DNA from: Pasteurella atlantica
GTDB lineage: Bacteria > Pseudomonadota > Gammaproteobacteria > Enterobacterales > Pasteurellaceae
Length of the DNA stretch: 64,000 nt
Direction of reading: 5' to 3'
Assembly (NCBI RefSeq): GCF_963693435.1
Contig: NZ_OY856306.1
Span: 62,001-126,000 of the forward strand
Each line of letters starts with the position of its first letter. The stretch's first letter is position 1. Positions 32,496 through 41,737 of the stretch are shown here, piece by piece. The position numbers were made by a program, and so were the translations under genes. Under the pieces are notes generated by a model, which saw only the letters and a list, made by a program, of their open reading frames with translations, was not told where the DNA came from and searched no databases.

Positions 32496-33569
32496 TTATT
32501 TCGCTACTTCAACGATCACTTCTGCCACTCGTTTCGCAGAAAAAGGGGTGGCGACTTCACGAGCATTTAATGCCATTGCTAATAATTGTTGACGATCGGT
32601 GATTAAACACTGTAATTGTCTTACTAAATTGTCAACAGTAAAGTCTTTTTGTTCAATAATAATTGCTGCTTTTACTTGTTCCAAATATTTTGCATTTAAG
32701 TATTGTTGACGATCTTTGTGTTGGAATGGTACAAAAATCGCAGGTACTCCAGCAGCAGCAATTTCACATACCGTCAATGCTCCTGAGCGACAAATCACAA
32801 GATCTGCATCACCATAAGCCTGTGCAACATCATCAATAAATTCAGTCACAATCACATTTTCTACTGATTGTTTCGCATAACGTTGTTGCACATATTCTAA
32901 ATTACCTTTCCCTACTTGGTGTACAATTGCAATTTTTTCTCCAAATGTACCCGCTATCTGTGGCAATGTTTGGTTTAAAATTCTCGCCCCTTGTGAACCA
33001 CCCATTACTAGAATTTTTATGGCACCTTCACGTTCTGTGAAACGTTGTTCTGGTGAAGGAAGTTGGAATAAATCTTGTCTAACTGGATTGCCAACTACTT
33101 CTTTATGCTTAAACGCATTTGGGAAAGCTTGCAACACACGAGTTGCCACTTTTGAAAGCCAAACATTGGTCAATCCTGCCACCGCATTTTGCTCGTGTAG
33201 AACAATTGGTACACCGCACAATTTTGCAGCAATGCCACCTGGTCCAGAAACATACCCTCCCATTCCTAGCACTGCATTAGGTTGAAACTCTTTAATAATT
33301 TTACGAGCTTGCCATACAGCGCGTGAAATGGTAAAAGGTGCCTTTAACAAAGCTTTAATCCCTTTGCCACGTAATCCTGAAATTTGAATAAATTGAATGG
33401 GAATATTATATTTTGGCACGAGTTCTGCTTCCATTCGATCTTTTGTTCCTAGCCAACAGATTTTCCAACCTTGTTGTTGTAATTCTGTTGCCACAGCTAG
33501 AGCAGGAAAAACGTGTCCCCCAGTTCCACCCGCCATTACTAATAATCTTTTTGTCATATTTTTATTCAC
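32496..33569 (-). CDS. murG: UDP-N-acetylglucosamine transferase MurG
   Basis: 357 aa membrane-associated glycosyltransferase that turns lipid I into lipid II. G-loops [16 protein letters not shown] and [12 protein letters not shown], and the acceptor motif [11 protein letters not shown], are present. The N-terminal five residues before LLVMAGG may vary. 94 bases separate it from ftsW, a wider gap that includes an uptake-signal-like core. Confidence 0.97.
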   Translation of the reverse strand: MNKNMTKRLLVMAGGTGGHVFPALAVATELQQQGWKICWLGTKDRMEAELVPKYNIPIQFIQISGLRGKGIKALLKAPFTISRAVWQARKIIKEFQPNAVLGMGGYVSGPGGIAAKLCGVPIVLHEQNAVAGLTNVWLSKVATRVLQAFPNAFKHKEVVGNPVRQDLFQLPSPEQRFTEREGAIKILVMGGSQGARILNQTLPQIAGTFGEKIAIVHQVGKGNLEYVQQRYAKQSVENVIVTEFIDDVAQAYGDADLVICRSGALTVCEIAAAGVPAIFVPFQHKDRQQYLNAKYLEQVKAAIIIEQKDFTVDNLVRQLQCLITDRQQLLAMALNAREVATPFSAKRVAEVIVEVAK

Positions 33570-33663
33570 TTTTTAATTATTTATTATAGATATACTCTAT
33601 AAAGTCGTCATTGTACCTCAAACAACTAAATACAAAAATAAAGGATTAATTTTTGCAAAATTT

Positions 33664-34863
33664 TTACTCAACCCTACCGCTTTCTTCATTTTTATTTAGA
33701 TTTTCAGATTGTAAATTTGCTAAGCGATTTTCATAATCAATTCTTAATAAAATCGCAATCGCAATAGACATAATAATCAAACTCGAGCCACCGTAACTCA
33801 CAAGAGGAAAGGTTAATCCTTTAGTTGGAAGTAAACCTGAAGCCACACCTAAATTAACAAAACTTTGTAAAAAAATCCAAATTCCAATACCAAAACTAAA
33901 AAAGCCTTTAAAACGCTCTTCTAATAACAATGACTCTCGGCTAATTTTTAACGCTCTTAAAGAGAGTAAAACAAATAATAAGGTAATACTTAAAATACCA
34001 ATAAAGCCTAATTCTTCTCCAACAACAGCCATAATAAAGTCAGTATGAGCCTCTGGTAAATAGCCTAATTTCTGAACTGAATTACCCAACCCTTTGCCAA
34101 ATAACTCACCTTGTCCAAATGCCATTTGTGAATTGGTTAATTGGAAACCATCACCATAAGCATCTGCCCAAGGATCTAAAAAAGTTTTTACTCGCTTTAA
34201 ACGATATTCAGAGGTTAAAACAAAAAATAAGAAAAGACCACCACCTGTAATACCTAAAAACAAAAATTGAAAAATTCTTGCACCAACAATAAATAGCATT
34301 GCAAAAGTGAGAACAAAAATAACAACAGTACTTCCTAAGTCTGGCTGTAAAATCAATAAACTGCCAAATAAACTTAAAATGATCATTGGTCGTACAAAGC
34401 TCATCATTCTATTTCGCATTTCATCAAATTTTCTTACATAAAACCCTGCAAAATAACAAATAATGGCTAACTTCGCTAACTCCGCAGGTTGGAAGTTCAT
34501 CATTCCCAAACGGATCCAGCGAGTTGCACCATTCACGTTATGTCCAACAAATAACACGCCAATTAATAATGCAAGAGCAATAAAAAACAATCCTATATTG
34601 TATTTTTCCCATTTTTGAATTGGAATTTGAATAAAGAAAAATAAAATACATAACGAAATGAAAATATAAACCACATCTCGTAATGCAAAATAAATAGGAT
34701 CATTTTTTAATCTTAATCCAGCAGGAATAGAGGCAGAGGTCACGACTATAAATCCAAAAACCAATAATGCAAAAAATAACCACATTAATGTGCGATCATA
34801 TAATACATTTTGAGGAGTAAGTTCAAACCATATTTTCTTATCTTTTGCCAACTGTTCACTCAT
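33664..34863 (-). CDS. ftsW: Peptidoglycan glycosyltransferase FtsW
   Basis: 399 aa SEDS-family polymerase of septal peptidoglycan with ten predicted membrane segments. Family motifs: FQPAELAKLAIICY and the C-terminal GLLPTKGLTFPLVSYGGSSLI; the catalytic Asp lies in AHTDFIMAVVGEELG. Its start overlaps the murD end by 8 bases. Confidence 0.97.
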   Translation of the reverse strand: MSEQLAKDKKIWFELTPQNVLYDRTLMWLFFALLVFGFIVVTSASIPAGLRLKNDPIYFALRDVVYIFISLCILFFFIQIPIQKWEKYNIGLFFIALALLIGVLFVGHNVNGATRWIRLGMMNFQPAELAKLAIICYFAGFYVRKFDEMRNRMMSFVRPMIILSLFGSLLILQPDLGSTVVIFVLTFAMLFIVGARIFQFLFLGITGGGLFLFFVLTSEYRLKRVKTFLDPWADAYGDGFQLTNSQMAFGQGELFGKGLGNSVQKLGYLPEAHTDFIMAVVGEELGFIGILSITLLFVLLSLRALKISRESLLLEERFKGFFSFGIGIWIFLQSFVNLGVASGLLPTKGLTFPLVSYGGSSLIIMSIAIAILLRIDYENRLANLQSENLNKNEESGRVE

Positions 34864-36163
34864 TATCTAACTCTCCTAATGCTAATTTTATAAATGTCTC
34901 TCCCCTTACTTCAAAATTAGGAAATTGATCTAAACTAGCACAAGCGGGTGATAATAGAACCCTATCATTTTGTTTTAATTGTGGACGAATTCTTTTTATT
35001 GCTTCTTCCATTGTGTCTACCACCAGACTATTAGGTGTAAGTTCTGCTAGTTTATTACTATCTTTTCCAAAGCAATAACATACAATATTTGATTTATTGA
35101 TAAAAGGTTTTAATTCTGAAAAATCTGCACCTTTACCATCACCACCGAGTAATAAGTAACATTTTTGTTGTATCTCTAACCCATTTAATGCGGCGACAGT
35201 ACTTCCTACATTGGTTGCTTTGGAATCGTTAATCCAAAGAATGCCATCATTAGTTGGTACTAATTGAAAGCGATGCGCTAATCCAGTATAACTTTGCAAC
35301 GCTCTTACAATTCCATTTTTAGGGATATTAGCTGCTTCCGCAAGTGCAATAGAAGCAAGAGCATTTAACATATTATGACGCCCTGTTATTTTTAACTTAT
35401 CCGCTGAAATAATAGCTTCATCCCCAGAATATAACTGTTCATCTCTCAATGAATATCTAGCATTATTTTCTGCAAAATCTATCAAAGAAGTGACCGCTTG
35501 CTCAGGATACGTTTGTGTATCTTCTGCATTTACGATCACATTTTCAGCATTATTATAAATTCGTAATTTAGCTAAACGATAATCGTCTAACGTCACATAA
35601 CGATCCATATGATCTTCACTAATATTTAATACTGTCGCAGCTTTTGCTTTAAGTGAAAAAGTTGTTTCTAATTGAAAACTAGATAATTCTAATACATATA
35701 ATTCATAATCTTGTTTTAATAAGGTTAGCGCTGGTACACCAATATTCCCCCCCATACCAACTTTTAACCCTGCTTGTTTTGCCATTTCAGTCGTTAATGC
35801 GGTGACGGTACTTTTACCATTAGACCCCGTAATCGCAATAATGGGTGCTATTGCTTCACGACAAAATAATTCAATATCACCAACAACTTCAATGCCAGCT
35901 TTTAATACCTGCTGAATTTCAGGTGTTGCTAATGCCAACCCAGGGCTTATTACCACTAAATCAGAGCTTAATAACCAATCTAAATTTAAACTGCCTGTAT
36001 GTAATGCTACATTTTGTGGTAATTGATCAATACCTGCAGGTTCTTCACGAGTATCAATCACTCGTAATTGTACTTTTTTATCTAAAAAATAATCAACACA
36101 AGAAAGCCCTGTTTTACCTAATCCAACAATAGTAACTCTTTTTCCTTGATAACAAGTTTGCAT
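34856..36163 (-). CDS. murD: UDP-N-acetylmuramoylalanine--D-glutamate ligase
   Basis: 435 aa Mur ligase; P-loop AITGSNGKSTVTAL, with NVSEDHMDR-like NISEDHMDRY and INDSKATNVGS motifs. It is the first gene of the dcw block in this window. In most gammaproteobacteria mraY lies directly upstream; here the upstream neighbour is divergent holB and the intergenic region holds an uptake signal, so murD must have its own promoter. Confidence 0.97.
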   Translation of the reverse strand: MQTCYQGKRVTIVGLGKTGLSCVDYFLDKKVQLRVIDTREEPAGIDQLPQNVALHTGSLNLDWLLSSDLVVISPGLALATPEIQQVLKAGIEVVGDIELFCREAIAPIIAITGSNGKSTVTALTTEMAKQAGLKVGMGGNIGVPALTLLKQDYELYVLELSSFQLETTFSLKAKAATVLNISEDHMDRYVTLDDYRLAKLRIYNNAENVIVNAEDTQTYPEQAVTSLIDFAENNARYSLRDEQLYSGDEAIISADKLKITGRHNMLNALASIALAEAANIPKNGIVRALQSYTGLAHRFQLVPTNDGILWINDSKATNVGSTVAALNGLEIQQKCYLLLGGDGKGADFSELKPFINKSNIVCYCFGKDSNKLAELTPNSLVVDTMEEAIKRIRPQLKQNDRVLLSPACASLDQFPNFEVRGETFIKLALGELDNE

Positions 36164-36305
36164 AAATTTACGATCCTAAAATGGTAAAAAAATCTTTTCA
36201 ATTATCGCATAAATAACCTTATAAGCGGTAAGATTTATATAAAAATTTGCAAAAAAAGCCATTAAGTGTTGAAATATACCTATAATTTTTTCTAAAAACA
36301 TATTT

Positions 36306-37289
36306 ATGAAACTCTATCCTTGGCAATATAATTTATACCAGCAATTAAGCAATGCATTCCTACAAAATCACCAACATCACGCCTTACTTTTTAAAACAGA
36401 AATAGGGTTAGGAACAGATGTACTTATTCGCCATTTTGCTCATTGGCTACTATGTCATCATCCACAAGGAGAACAACCTTGTTATCAATGTAAAAGTTGC
36501 CTTCTAGTCGAAAGTCAAAACCATCCTGATTTCCATATTTTACAATCTATGGAAAATAAAGAAATCGGTATTGATCAAATTCGAGAATTGAATAGTCAAT
36601 TACAACAATTTGCACAACAAGATGGTAATATTGTCATTTATATTGCAGATACAGATAAACTCAATGAATCCAGTGCCAATGCATTACTAAAAACCTTAGA
36701 AGAACCTCATAATAACGTTTATTTTTTATTAAAAGCACCGTTACAGTCCACTGTTCTTGCCACTATTCAAAGTCGTTGTCAACAATGGGTTATCTATGCA
36801 CCTGAAAGTACTTTATCATTGCAATGGCTACAAAATATTTATCCACAAAAAGAGAGGGAAGAATTAAGTACTGCACTGCGATTGTGTCACCATCGTCCAC
36901 TTTTTTGCAAAAAGTTTATTGAAACTGACCGCTTATCACAGCGTAAAACCTTTTTACAAAATTTCTGGCGATTTTATAAAAGTAAAAATATTCTATTGTT
37001 GTTAAAAAGTTTTGATAAAGAGAAAGAAAATATATCAGAACAACTCGATTGGCTGTCATCATTCTTTAGTGATGCTCTCAAAGCCCAAATGAATATTACC
37101 ACCAACTGGATAAATTCTGATTTACAAAAAGGTATTTTAATTTTTGGACAACAAATTACTGCTCAAAAATTATTAAAAGGACATAAAATTATTCAACAAA
37201 CTCAGCAAAATCTTCATATCAATGGTGTAAATTTAGAATTGATGTTACTCGATTGTTTAACTAAACTTGTTTTAGAGGTTTTTGAATAA
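36306..37289 (+). CDS. holB: DNA polymerase III subunit delta'
   Basis: 327 aa clamp-loader subunit. The N-terminal zinc module has Cys50, Cys59, Cys62 and Cys65 (CYQCKSC). The P-loop position is degenerate (TEIGLGTDVLI), normal for delta'. The sensor region SSANALLKTLEEPHNNVYFLL is conserved. Its usual operon partner tmk lies about 13 kb away in this window, so the tmk-holB pair is broken. It ends at a strong palindromic terminator. Confidence 0.95.
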   Translation: MKLYPWQYNLYQQLSNAFLQNHQHHALLFKTEIGLGTDVLIRHFAHWLLCHHPQGEQPCYQCKSCLLVESQNHPDFHILQSMENKEIGIDQIRELNSQLQQFAQQDGNIVIYIADTDKLNESSANALLKTLEEPHNNVYFLLKAPLQSTVLATIQSRCQQWVIYAPESTLSLQWLQNIYPQKEREELSTALRLCHHRPLFCKKFIETDRLSQRKTFLQNFWRFYKSKNILLLLKSFDKEKENISEQLDWLSSFFSDALKAQMNITTNWINSDLQKGILIFGQQITAQKLLKGHKIIQQTQQNLHINGVNLELMLLDCLTKLVLEVFE

Positions 37290-37333
37290 ATTTTATGGTA
37301 CAAGATATTGGCTATTACTAGTTTATATATAAA

Positions 37334-37361
37334 AAAACCCTACTTAATTAAGTAGGGTTTT
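37334..37361. terminator. Bidirectional terminator, perfect 28-bp palindrome
   Basis: AAAACCCTACTTAA (37334-37347) is followed at once by its exact complement (37348-37361). A-runs on one side and T-runs on the other serve both convergent holB and the lipoprotein gene. Confidence 0.85.
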
Positions 37362-37384
37362 ATAAAAGTATTTACTCAGGTAAC

Positions 37385-37936
37385 TTATTTTGTACCATCT
37401 GTTGCTTTAATTACTTCTTGAGTTTCAGTTGCTTTTTCAACTGCTTCACCAACAACTTCTTTAGTTTCAGTTGCTTTTCCCATAACAGAATCTGTTACTT
37501 CAGTTGCTTTGTTCATAACTGCATCTGTTGCTTCTGTAGCTTTCGCCATAGCTGCATCTTTAACTTCAGTTACTTTTTCAACTGCTGCATCTTTAACTTC
37601 AGCTGCTTTTTCAACTGCTGCATCTTTAACTTCAGTTGCTTTTGAAACTGCTGCATCTTTAACTTCAGCTACTTTTGCAACTGCTGCATCTTTAACTTCA
37701 GTTGCTTTTGCAACTGCTGCATCTTTAACTTCAGTTACTTTTTCCATCGCAGTATCTTTAGCTTCATTCATTTTTTCTGTAGCTGAATCTTTACCTTCAG
37801 TCGTTTTTTCTGCTACTGAATCTTTCGCTTCTGTTACTGTATCGGTAACAGAGGCTTTTAATTCTTCAACTTTATCACAAGCAGTTAAAGTAACTGCTGA
37901 ACCTAGTATTAATGCACTTAATAGCATTTTTTTCAT
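37385..37936 (-). CDS. Lipoprotein made of 11-residue repeats
   Basis: 183 aa. A lipoprotein signal with lipobox LTAC puts the acylated Cys at position 20. After a short spacer come eleven consecutive 11-residue repeats (residues 35-155, consensus TEVKDAAVxKA), then two degenerate ones. Every unit has the spacing expected for a long amphipathic helix, as in LEA-type and apolipoprotein/synuclein-type 11-mers. It is probably a surface or periplasmic helical protein bound to a membrane. The function is not known. AGGAG precedes the ATG. Confidence 0.85.
   Translation of the reverse strand: MKKMLLSALILGSAVTLTACDKVEELKASVTDTVTEAKDSVAEKTTEGKDSATEKMNEAKDTAMEKVTEVKDAAVAKATEVKDAAVAKVAEVKDAAVSKATEVKDAAVEKAAEVKDAAVEKVTEVKDAAMAKATEATDAVMNKATEVTDSVMGKATETKEVVGEAVEKATETQEVIKATDGTK
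37472..37834 (-). repeat. Tandem 33-bp coding repeats, eleven units
   Basis: DNA encoding the eleven 11-residue repeats of the lipoprotein. Neighbouring units in the middle are nearly identical at the DNA level, so the array could change in number by slippage or recombination without shifting the reading frame. Confidence 0.85.
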
Positions 37937-38065
37937 AGAGATGACTCCTAATATTGTTTATCTCAAAATAATTCATTCTGTCTTGAACGAAAGCAGAATT
38001 ATCCCATACTTTTAAATAATAGTAAAGGAACCTTCCATTATGCAGTATTTAGTAATCTTAAGGAA

Positions 38066-39226
38066 TTAGCTTTTTTCATTACTAAATAATGCGTCAATAA
38101 ATTCATCTGCATCAAATTGACGCAAATCTTCAATGCTCTCTCCAACACCAATAAATCGTATTGGAATATTAAATTGATCTGCAATGGAGAAAATAACGCC
38201 CCCCTTTGCTGTTCCATCTAATTTAGTGAGAGAGATGCCTGTTAGACCAACGGCATCGTTAAAAAGTTTCGTCTGGCTGATGGCATTTTGTCCAGTTGAG
38301 GCGTCAAGTGTTAGCATAATTTCGTGTGGTGCAGTTTCATCATATTTACGTATCACTCGGACAATTTTTTTTAATTCGTCCATTAAATTATCTTTATTTT
38401 GTAAACGCCCTGCGGTATCAGCCAGTAAAATATCAATACCTTTGGCATTAGCTGATTGCATCGCATCATAAATCACAGATGCAGAATCTGAACCCGTAGA
38501 TTGTGCCACAACAGGAATCTGGTTACGTTCCCCCCAAACTTGTAATTGTTCCACCGCAGCAGCTCGGAAAGTATCGCCCGCAGCAAGCATTACTGATTTA
38601 CCTTCGTCTTTAAATTTGCGTGCTAATTTCCCAATAGTGGTGGTTTTTCCTACCCCATTAACCCCCACCATCAAAATTACATAAGGTTTTTTCGTTTCAT
38701 CAATCACCAAAGGCTGTGCCACAGGTTTTAGTACATCAGCCAATTCGATTTTTAATTGCTGATAAAGTAATTCTGCCTCTTTCAATTCTTTCTTAGAGGT
38801 ATGCTGAATTAAATTATTAATGATTTTTGTAGTAGTTGGCATACCTAAATCGGCAATTAATAGTTTTTCTTCTAACTCTTCAAACAGTTCATCATCAATT
38901 TTTTTACCTTGAAAAAAACCCAAAAATCCCGAACCAATATTTTGTTTTGTTTTTACTAATCCATTGATAAGACGATTGAAAAAGCCATCTTGAGTAGGTT
39001 TGTCTTGATAATTATCGATGATTTCAGATTGCAATTCAGCTGTTACTTCAACGTCAGATTGATGAATAGCGGTAACATTTTGTTCATTTTTTGCAAATTT
39101 TTCATCACAAGTAACCGCTTGCTCTTCAACTTGTCCTTCTGTTTCTTGTTCTGCGATAATTTGCTGTTTATTAGTTTGTTGTTTATCACCAAATAGTGAT
39201 GACCAGAATCCTTTTTTCTTCGCCAT
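38066..39226 (-). CDS. ftsY: Signal recognition particle receptor FtsY
   Basis: 386 aa. An acidic, membrane-targeting N-terminal A domain (about 1-85) is followed by the NG domain. G1 is GVNGVGKTT (188-196); DTAGRLQNKDNLMDEL and TKLDGTAKGG mark the G3 and G4 regions. It docks SRP-bound ribosomes at the inner membrane. The usual downstream ftsE and ftsX are not present; the repeat lipoprotein lies there instead. Two uptake-signal cores lie in the N-terminal coding region. Confidence 0.97.
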   Translation of the reverse strand: MAKKKGFWSSLFGDKQQTNKQQIIAEQETEGQVEEQAVTCDEKFAKNEQNVTAIHQSDVEVTAELQSEIIDNYQDKPTQDGFFNRLINGLVKTKQNIGSGFLGFFQGKKIDDELFEELEEKLLIADLGMPTTTKIINNLIQHTSKKELKEAELLYQQLKIELADVLKPVAQPLVIDETKKPYVILMVGVNGVGKTTTIGKLARKFKDEGKSVMLAAGDTFRAAAVEQLQVWGERNQIPVVAQSTGSDSASVIYDAMQSANAKGIDILLADTAGRLQNKDNLMDELKKIVRVIRKYDETAPHEIMLTLDASTGQNAISQTKLFNDAVGLTGISLTKLDGTAKGGVIFSIADQFNIPIRFIGVGESIEDLRQFDADEFIDALFSNEKS

Positions 39227-39376
39227 ATTCTTACTCTCTTAATAATTGATAAAATAGAGCTTTATTCTACTTTATTTTTTTGCCTTTTTGTTATGAAAAA
39301 GAGAAATTTATAATAAGTGTTATAAAATAAGATCGATAAGAGTATATTTAGTCTTATTTTGAATAGAACAATAATA

Positions 39377-39392
39377 TGTGACTTCGATCACA
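39377..39392 (+). promoter_or_regulatory. CRP (cAMP receptor protein) site upstream of the PTS gene
   Basis: TGTGA-CTTCGA-TCACA is a perfect consensus CRP half-site pair. Its centre lies about 40 bases upstream of the start predicted from the TATTAT at 39412-39417, the class II position, so CRP-cAMP should activate this gene. Confidence 0.85.
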
Positions 39393-39411
39393 ATCTATTA
39401 TTGTGGATATA

Positions 39412-39417
39412 TATTAT
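39412..39417 (+). promoter_or_regulatory. -10 element of the PTS gene
   Basis: TATTAT at the spacing expected from a class II CRP site. There is no good -35, as is typical for CRP-dependent promoters. Confidence 0.5.
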
Positions 39418-39472
39418 TTTTATAAAGTGGAGTAAATTATGTGAATTCTTACTTGGTAATAAGGAGTCTGTT

Positions 39473-40966
39473 ATGTTTAAAAAACTTCAACAAATTGGTA
39501 AAGCATTTATGCTACCAATCGCTATTTTACCGGCTGCGGGGCTTTTACTAGGGATTGGTGGAGCATTATCAAATCAAGCCACCGTTCAGGCTTATCCAAT
39601 CTTAAATAATCCGGCATTACAAAGTATCTTTAAAGTGATGTCTGGTGCGGGAGGTGTGGTCTTTTCTAATCTTGCATTATTGCTTTGTATTGGTTTAGGT
39701 ATCGGTCTAGCAAAACGAGACAAAGGAGTGGCTGCTCTTGCTTCTGTTGTTGGTTACCTAATTATGACTGGTACTATTGCGGTATTAATTCCAATTTTTT
39801 CACCTGAAGTAAAAGGCATTGATACTGGTGTTATCGGTGCATTGGTAATGGGATTAATCACGGTAAAATTACATAATCAATATCATAATATTCAATTACC
39901 ACAAATATTAGGCTTCTTTGGTGGTTCACGTTTTGTTCCAATTGTTACTGCGTTTGCTGCTATTTTTGTTGGATCATTATTTTTCTTAATCTGGCCGACA
40001 TTTCAAAATTGGTTATTAGAGGCAGGAAAAGACATTGCCGCAATGGGAGAAATTGGTACATTTTTCTATGGTTTCTTAATGCGTTTGAGTGGTGCAGTTG
40101 GGCTACATCATATGATTTATCCATTATTTTGGTACACCGAATTAGGAGGAACAGAAATTGTAAATGGTGAAACTATCATTGGGGCTCAAAAAATCTTTTT
40201 TGCTCAATTAGCCGATCCAAATCATCAAGGCTTATTTACCGAAGGAACACGTTTCTTTGCGGGACGTTTTGACACAATGATGTTTGGTTTACCAGCGGCT
40301 TGTTTAGCAATGTATCACGCCATTCCTAAACAAAAACGTAATTTAATTGGTGGATTATTTTTAGGTGCTGCATTAACCTCTTTTATCACGGGAATTACTG
40401 AACCGATTGAGTTTATGTTCTTATTTGTCGCTCCTTGGTTATATGTATTCCACGCTTTCTTAGACGGTGTTTCATTCTATATTGCTGATTTCTTAAATAT
40501 TTCGATCGGTAATACTTTCTCTGGTGGTTTTATTGATTTCTTCCTATTTGGGATCTTGCAAGGCAATGCAAAAACAAACTGGATTACGGTGGTAATGGTT
40601 GGTTTACCTTGGGCTGCACTTTACTATTTCTCATTCTTATTCTTAATTCGTAAGTTTAATGTGATGACACCGGGACGTGGCGATGACCAAGAAGAAATTA
40701 TTGAACAAAAAGAGACATCGTTAACCGAAAATGCTCATAAAATTATTGAAGCATTAGGAAAAGCAGAAAACATTGAGAATGTTGATGCTTGTATTACTCG
40801 TTTACGTGTTTCTGTAAAAGATGTCAACGCTGTGAATAAAGCTGTCTTAAAATCTCTTGGAGCCATTGAAGTGCTAGAAGTTGGCGGTGGTATTCAAGCA
40901 ATATTTGGTGCAAAAGCCGTACTTTATAAAAGTGAAGTTAATCAGATTTTAGGGAGAGAAGATTAA
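39473..40966 (+). CDS. ptsG: Glucose-type PTS transporter, EIICB
   Basis: 497 aa when started at the ATG at 39473, which has AAGGAG six bases upstream and gives the standard MFKKLQQIGKAFMLPI start; the frame is open further upstream but without support. The N-terminal EIIC domain has about ten membrane segments and the motifs GLHHMIYPLFWYTELGG and GITEPIEF. The C-terminal EIIB domain carries the phosphorylated Cys in NVDACITRLRVSV. There is no EIIA domain, so it would use a separate Crr. Glucose is the likeliest substrate, but glucosamine- or maltose-type members look similar. Confidence 0.85.
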   Translation: MFKKLQQIGKAFMLPIAILPAAGLLLGIGGALSNQATVQAYPILNNPALQSIFKVMSGAGGVVFSNLALLLCIGLGIGLAKRDKGVAALASVVGYLIMTGTIAVLIPIFSPEVKGIDTGVIGALVMGLITVKLHNQYHNIQLPQILGFFGGSRFVPIVTAFAAIFVGSLFFLIWPTFQNWLLEAGKDIAAMGEIGTFFYGFLMRLSGAVGLHHMIYPLFWYTELGGTEIVNGETIIGAQKIFFAQLADPNHQGLFTEGTRFFAGRFDTMMFGLPAACLAMYHAIPKQKRNLIGGLFLGAALTSFITGITEPIEFMFLFVAPWLYVFHAFLDGVSFYIADFLNISIGNTFSGGFIDFFLFGILQGNAKTNWITVVMVGLPWAALYYFSFLFLIRKFNVMTPGRGDDQEEIIEQKETSLTENAHKIIEALGKAENIENVDACITRLRVSVKDVNAVNKAVLKSLGAIEVLEVGGGIQAIFGAKAVLYKSEVNQILGRED

Positions 40967-40987
40967 TTTATTCTCTTTTTGGAATTT

Positions 40988-41018
40988 GCCCTTGTATTTA
41001 ATCTTTAAATATAAGGGC
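40988..41018 (+). terminator. Terminator after the PTS gene
   Basis: A 13-bp stem (GCCCTTGTATTTA with TAAATATAAGGGC, one G-U pair) and a 5-nt loop, followed by TTTTTATTT. Confidence 0.85.
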
Positions 41019-41087
41019 TTTTTATTTCGTTCCTCTTCTAATTAAGATAAAATGCCCCTTCTATATTTCTTTTGAGTACCTTTTGTT

Positions 41088-41681
41088 ATGAAAAAACCAC
41101 AAATTTCAGGTAAATCTCGTCAAATGGGCGAAGTGAGGATTATTTCAGGGCTATGGCGAGGCAGAAAATTACCTGTTTTAAATGCCGAAGGATTAAGACC
41201 GACCACAGATCGTGTTAAGGAAACCGTCTTTAATTGGTTGATGAATGATGTGGCAAACGCACGTTGTTTAGATTGCTTTGCGGGAAGTGGTTCACTTGGG
41301 TTAGAAGCCCTTTCTCGTCAGGCACAAGCGGTCACTTTTTTGGAAAAATTTGCAAAAGCATCACAACAATTAAAAAGTAATTTAGCCTTGCTTAAAACCG
41401 ATAAAGGCATAGTTATCAATACCGATACTTTGCAATTCCTTGCTCAAAAAAATAATGAATTGCCCTATGATCTGATTTTTATCGACCCCCCTTTTAATAA
41501 AGGCTTTGTGCCACAAGTATTGGATTTATTGATTAAAAATAACTATATTGCACCCAATGGACTGATTTATGTAGAAACGGAAAAAAATCATACCGCTTTA
41601 GTATTACCAGAAACGTGGCAAATTCTCAAAGAAAAAACCTTTGGGCAAGTGACCTGTCGTCTTATTCAAGTTTGCGATTAA
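41088..41681 (+). CDS. rsmD: 16S rRNA (guanine966-N2)-methyltransferase RsmD
   Basis: 197 aa Rossmann methyltransferase. Motifs: RIISGLWRGRKLPV at the N-terminus, LDCFAGSGSLGLEALSRQA for AdoMet, and the catalytic DLIFIDPPFNKG. In related genomes it is next to ftsY; here the PTS gene separates them. An uptake signal (AAGCGGT, then TTTGCAA) lies inside the gene. Confidence 0.95.
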   Translation: MKKPQISGKSRQMGEVRIISGLWRGRKLPVLNAEGLRPTTDRVKETVFNWLMNDVANARCLDCFAGSGSLGLEALSRQAQAVTFLEKFAKASQQLKSNLALLKTDKGIVINTDTLQFLAQKNNELPYDLIFIDPPFNKGFVPQVLDLLIKNNYIAPNGLIYVETEKNHTALVLPETWQILKEKTFGQVTCRLIQVCD

Positions 41682-41737
41682 TCATCACTTTCTTTACAAT
41701 ACGTAAAAATTAATTTAATTATTTATAAGGATTTTCA

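Noticed and set aside
37509-38015. A 168-codon frame opposite the repeat lipoprotein
   Set aside because: It is the mirror of the tandem repeats; the lipoprotein strand has the signal peptide, lipobox and ribosome site.
39359-39472. A 38-codon N-terminal extension of the PTS protein
   Set aside because: It overlaps the CRP site and promoter, and the standard start at 39473 has AAGGAG in the right place.
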